From JBCCAG01 sp050331115 (lineage in GTDB: Bacteria > Cyanobacteriota > Cyanobacteriia > CAKZMO01): a DNA stretch of 64,000 bases. Positions 61,408 through 64,000 of the stretch are shown piece by piece; the first letter of the stretch is position 1, and every line of letters starts with the position of its first letter. Position numbers and translations under genes: made by a program. Under the pieces are notes generated by a model that was not told the origin of the DNA, did no database searches, and worked only from the letters and a program-made list of their open reading frames with translations. The stretch spans positions 1 to 64,000 of the forward strand of contig JBHJHD010000019.1 of assembly GCA_050331115.1 (NCBI GenBank). Reading direction: 5' to 3'.

Positions 61408-61953
61408 TCATTCACCTCGCTTGATTAGCTCAACACCATCCCGCCCGTCGACGGCCTGCAGGTTGACTTTGATGCCTTCTTCCTTGGAGGTGGGCAGCTG
61501 CTTGCCAATGAAATCAGGGTGAATCGGTAATTCACGATGTCCCATGCGGTCGATTAAGACGGCCAGCCGGATTACCTTGGGCCTGCCGTAGTCGGTTACG
61601 GCATTGAGCGCCGCCCGAATGGTTCGGCCTTTGTGGATCACGTCATCGACGAGCACCAGCGCTTTTCCCGACAGGTCGAAGGCAATTTTTGTTTTGGCGG
61701 GGGTCCGCAGCTTAATCTGCTTTAGATCATCCCGGTACAATGTAATATCGAGGGCACCCACCGGTACAGCGATCCCCTCTAAGACTTCGATCTGCTGCGC
61801 TAAAAGATGCGCTACGGGCACGCCCCGGGTGTAAATCCCCAGTAGCGCGAGGGTTTCTAGGTCCTTTGTCTGCTCGACAATTTCCGATGCCAGCCGCGTT
61901 ATCGTCCGTCGCAGCGCCTCAGCCGATAAAATCTCAACGGGATTGGAAGACAT
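61408..61953 (-). CDS. pyrR: Bifunctional pyr operon regulator/uracil phosphoribosyltransferase PyrR
   Basis: 181 residues. LVLVDDVIHKGRTIRAALNAV is the PRPP-binding loop; LLGIYTRGVPVAHLLAQ opens the family. Homologues bind pyr mRNA leaders and have weak uracil phosphoribosyltransferase activity. No pyr gene or attenuator lies in the window, so regulation by RNA binding here is not shown. It lies upstream of fni on the same strand. Confidence 0.92.
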   Translation of the reverse strand: MSSNPVEILSAEALRRTITRLASEIVEQTKDLETLALLGIYTRGVPVAHLLAQQIEVLEGIAVPVGALDITLYRDDLKQIKLRTPAKTKIAFDLSGKALVLVDDVIHKGRTIRAALNAVTDYGRPKVIRLAVLIDRMGHRELPIHPDFIGKQLPTSKEEGIKVNLQAVDGRDGVELIKRGE

Positions 61954-62013
61954 GGGGCGGCTTTTAACTCAGCAGAATTTCAACTCGGCAGAACTTTGAC
62001 TCAGCAAGATTTT

Positions 62014-62043
62014 AGCCCAGCATTACTAAGCCCAGCATTACTA
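62014..62043. repeat. 15-bp tandem duplication between pyrR and the binding-protein gene
   Basis: AGCCCAGCATTACTA occurs twice head to tail. Just before it, AACTCAGCAGAATTTC-like units recur about three times (61966-62010) with small changes. Confidence 0.85.
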
Positions 62044-62075
62044 ATACACGAGCCGCGACATTGAGGTAAATTGAC

Positions 62076-63416
62076 ATGATAAAACATTACGCCCGCCTAA
62101 TAGACGACATGCCGAAGCTAGGTCGGGGAGTAGCGATCGCCCTGCTGGCCCTAGCGGCCGCCTGTCAATCGGCGGAGGACGCCACCGATGCCAGCCCAGA
62201 AGGCGGCAGTCAAGATTCAGCCAGTCAATCCGGGGCGGCGGCGGGTCCCCTAAAAATCGGCACCCTGCTGCCCATTACCGGTGATTTGGCCCAGTATGGC
62301 GGCCCGATGGAGGACAGCGCCAATCTGCTGAGAGATACCGTAAACGCCTGCGGCGGCGTCCTGGGACAGTCTGTAGAGCTTATATCGGAGGACACTCAGA
62401 CCGAGCCTTCGGCTGGCGCTTCGGCCATGAGCAAGCTGGTCGAGGCCGATCAGGTGGGGGGCGTGGTCGGCGCTGCCGCCAGCTCGATCTCCAGCGCTGC
62501 CGTTGACATCGCCGTGCGCAACAGCGTTGTGCAGATTTCGCCGGCCAGCACCAGTCCTGTGTTTACCGAGCGGGCTAAGACCGGCGACTTCAATGGCTAC
62601 TGGTTTCGCACCGCTCCCCCCGATACCTTCCAAGGCGACGCCCTAGCCCGGCTCGCCAGCGATCGCGGCTTTGACCGCGTGGCGGTGCTGGCCATCAACA
62701 ACGACTACGGCAACGGCCTCGTAGCGTCCTTTTCGTCGGCGTTCGAGGCCCAGGGGGGCACCGTTGCCAATAGCGCCAACCCAACTCTCTACACCCCCGA
62801 TGCCGCCACGTTCGACTCCGAGGTGAGTGAAGCCTTTAGCGGTTCCCCCGATGCCGTGCTTCTGGTGGCCTACCCTGAGACGGGCAGCTTGATCCTCAAG
62901 TCCGCCTTTGAGCAGGGCCTGCTGGAGGGCGGTACCCAGGTCATGCTGACCGACGGCATGAAGGATGATGCGATCGCCGAGCTCGTCGGTAAAACCGCAT
63001 CAGGGGACTACATCATCAGCGGCGTCTTTGGCACCGCCCCCAGTTCTGAAGGTCCGGCGCTGGAGCGCTTCACCCAAATCTATCAGGATGCCTTTGACCG
63101 AGAGCCCAGCGTTTTTGACCCCAATACTTGGGATGCGGCGGCCCTGATCGCGCTCGCGGCAGAAGCGGCCCAGTCGACCGCCGGCCCCGATATTCAGACC
63201 AGCATTTCTGAGGTGGCCAACGCGCCGGGGCAGCCGGTGTCGGACGTCTGTGAGGGGCTAGCGCTGCTGCGCGACGGCGAGGACATTGACTACCAAGGCG
63301 CTAGCGGTGTCGTCGACCTCGATGAGCAGGGGGACGTGGTCGGCAGCTACGACGTCTGGAGTATTGATGAGGAGGGGGCGTTGGTGATTGAAGATACGGT
63401 CACCATTGGCGGATAG
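62076..63416 (+). CDS. ABC transporter substrate-binding lipoprotein, LivK/urea-amide type
   Basis: 446 residues. A lipobox-like LLALAAAC ends the signal peptide (Cys near residue 34), so it is probably a lipoprotein. The mature part has the type 1 periplasmic-binding fold of branched-chain amino acid/amide binders: LKIGTLLPITGDLAQYGGPMED (quoted partly as LKIGTLLPITGDLAQYG), VVGAAASSISSA, FRTAPPDTFQGDALARL and VAVLAINNDYGNG. The start at 62076 has GAGG 10 bases upstream; an internal ATG at 62109 is possible. No permease or ATPase is adjacent, so the partner transporter and ligand are unknown. Confidence 0.88.
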   Translation: MIKHYARLIDDMPKLGRGVAIALLALAAACQSAEDATDASPEGGSQDSASQSGAAAGPLKIGTLLPITGDLAQYGGPMEDSANLLRDTVNACGGVLGQSVELISEDTQTEPSAGASAMSKLVEADQVGGVVGAAASSISSAAVDIAVRNSVVQISPASTSPVFTERAKTGDFNGYWFRTAPPDTFQGDALARLASDRGFDRVAVLAINNDYGNGLVASFSSAFEAQGGTVANSANPTLYTPDAATFDSEVSEAFSGSPDAVLLVAYPETGSLILKSAFEQGLLEGGTQVMLTDGMKDDAIAELVGKTASGDYIISGVFGTAPSSEGPALERFTQIYQDAFDREPSVFDPNTWDAAALIALAAEAAQSTAGPDIQTSISEVANAPGQPVSDVCEGLALLRDGEDIDYQGASGVVDLDEQGDVVGSYDVWSIDEEGALVIEDTVTIGG

Positions 63417-63461
63417 CGCTCTAGCCAGGCTGCGCACGAGTCTAAGCTTAGGGGTCGAGGC

Positions 63462-64000
63462 TCAGGACTCTAGGCTCAGGGGCAGGGTGACCACAAAGCG
63501 GCTGCCTTGGTCAGGGGCAGACTGTACGGCGATGGTGCCACCGTGCTCTTCTACAATCCGCCGAGACAGGTAAAGCCCTAGACCGCTGCCGGCGCGGCGG
63601 TCTTTTGTTTGGCGAAACCGATCAAAAATCAGCTCTTGATCCTCCTCCGCAATGCCCGGACCGGTGTCTGCTATCTCAAGCAGGAGATTCCCATCAGGCC
63701 GCCGCAGGTGCACCGTCACCTGTCCCGCATCGGTAAACTTGATTGCGTTGCTAATCAAGTTCACAATCACCCGGCGAATTTCGAGGCGATCGCCCCGCAT
63801 CATGACTTTGACGGAGCCCGCCGCCTCGCCACAGGGAGACTCAAAGCTGAGGCCGAGCTGCTTTTCCACTGCTAGGGGCAGCAGCTCTTTGATGATCTCC
63901 TCAACCATCGTTGACACGTTGAACAGCGAAAAAGTTAGCGTCTTCCGCCCGGCCTCGTAGCGGTAGACCTCTAGCAGGGTATTGACCATGCTCAGCAAGT
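63462..64000 (-). CDS. Sensor histidine kinase, C-terminal ATPase part (5' end outside window)
   Basis: 178 residues are visible; the frame stays open to the window end, so the apparent start is internal. MVNTLLEVYRYEAGRKTL is the second dimerisation helix just after the H-box. VNLISNAIKFT is the N box, IADTGPGI the G1/D box, FDRFRQTKD the F box and GSGLGLYLSRRIVEEHGG the G2 box. These make an intact HATPase domain. The sensor part and any cognate regulator lie outside the window. Confidence 0.9.
   Translation of the reverse strand, partial: LLSMVNTLLEVYRYEAGRKTLTFSLFNVSTMVEEIIKELLPLAVEKQLGLSFESPCGEAAGSVKVMMRGDRLEIRRVIVNLISNAIKFTDAGQVTVHLRRPDGNLLLEIADTGPGIAEEDQELIFDRFRQTKDRRAGSGLGLYLSRRIVEEHGGTIAVQSAPDQGSRFVVTLPLSLES

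Overview
The window comes from a cyanobacterium. The octamer GCGATCGC (HIP1) occurs throughout both genes and spacers. There is a cyanobacterial NDH-1 gene string (ndhA-ndhI-ndhG-ndhE), the cyanobacterial envelope order bamA-lpxC-fabZ-lpxA-lpxB, a CrtISO-like carotenoid enzyme, type 2 IPP isomerase and DevABC-type exporter genes. Most of the window is clearly GC-rich, which would fit a high-GC Leptolyngbya-like or related lineage; that placement is inference. No rRNA, tRNA or CRISPR array was found.

Layout. 1-13.0 kb: a secreted mosaic of glycerophosphodiesterase and phytase-like modules (cut by the window edge), a lipoprotein-like alpha/beta hydrolase fused to a periplasmic solute-binding domain, an AAC(3)-family acetyltransferase, an EamA transporter, a small conserved protein, an alpha/beta hydrolase and gcvP. 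13.0-16.45 kb: a decayed, AT-richer zone with a leucine-rich-repeat gene relic, two MITE-like elements, an IS5-type transposase relic and devA. 16.45-29.4 kb: a co-directional lower-GC biosynthetic cluster of fatty acyl-AMP ligase-ACP, polyketide synthase (KS-AT-ACP-AfsA hotdog), FAD oxidoreductase, NAD(P)-dependent reductase, GT32 glycosyltransferase, a second FabZ, DevB and DevC. This is the most interesting system in the window. It looks like a route in which a fatty acid is activated, extended, modified, glycosylated and exported. It recalls heterocyst glycolipid biosynthesis and export, but its enzyme set differs.

29.4-37.3 kb: a minus-strand secretion unit (HlyB-like ABC transporter with an inactive C39 domain, SurA/PpiC-like isomerase, M23 peptidase), isoaspartyl peptidase, a 53-residue DUF2256 protein and a TrmJ-like methyltransferase. 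37.3-46.4 kb: a class A beta-lactamase-like serine hydrolase split by a frameshift, the bamA-lpxC-fabZ-lpxA-lpxB block and two small overlapping genes. 46.5-54.6 kb: a second EamA transporter, CrtISO-like oxidoreductase, a dead adenylate-cyclase fragment, a possible small RNA with a strong terminator, ffh and tolC. 54.7-64 kb: a sigma-like protein, ndhA-I-G-E with nadK, a zinc-ribbon membrane protein, fni, pyrR, a LivK-type binding protein and the end of a histidine kinase.

Two themes recur. First, envelope and export functions dominate (BamA, lipid A enzymes, TolC, HlyB-like, DevABC). Second, short perfect tandem duplications of about 12-22 bp occur in spacers, over stop codons and inside genes, suggesting frequent replication slippage.
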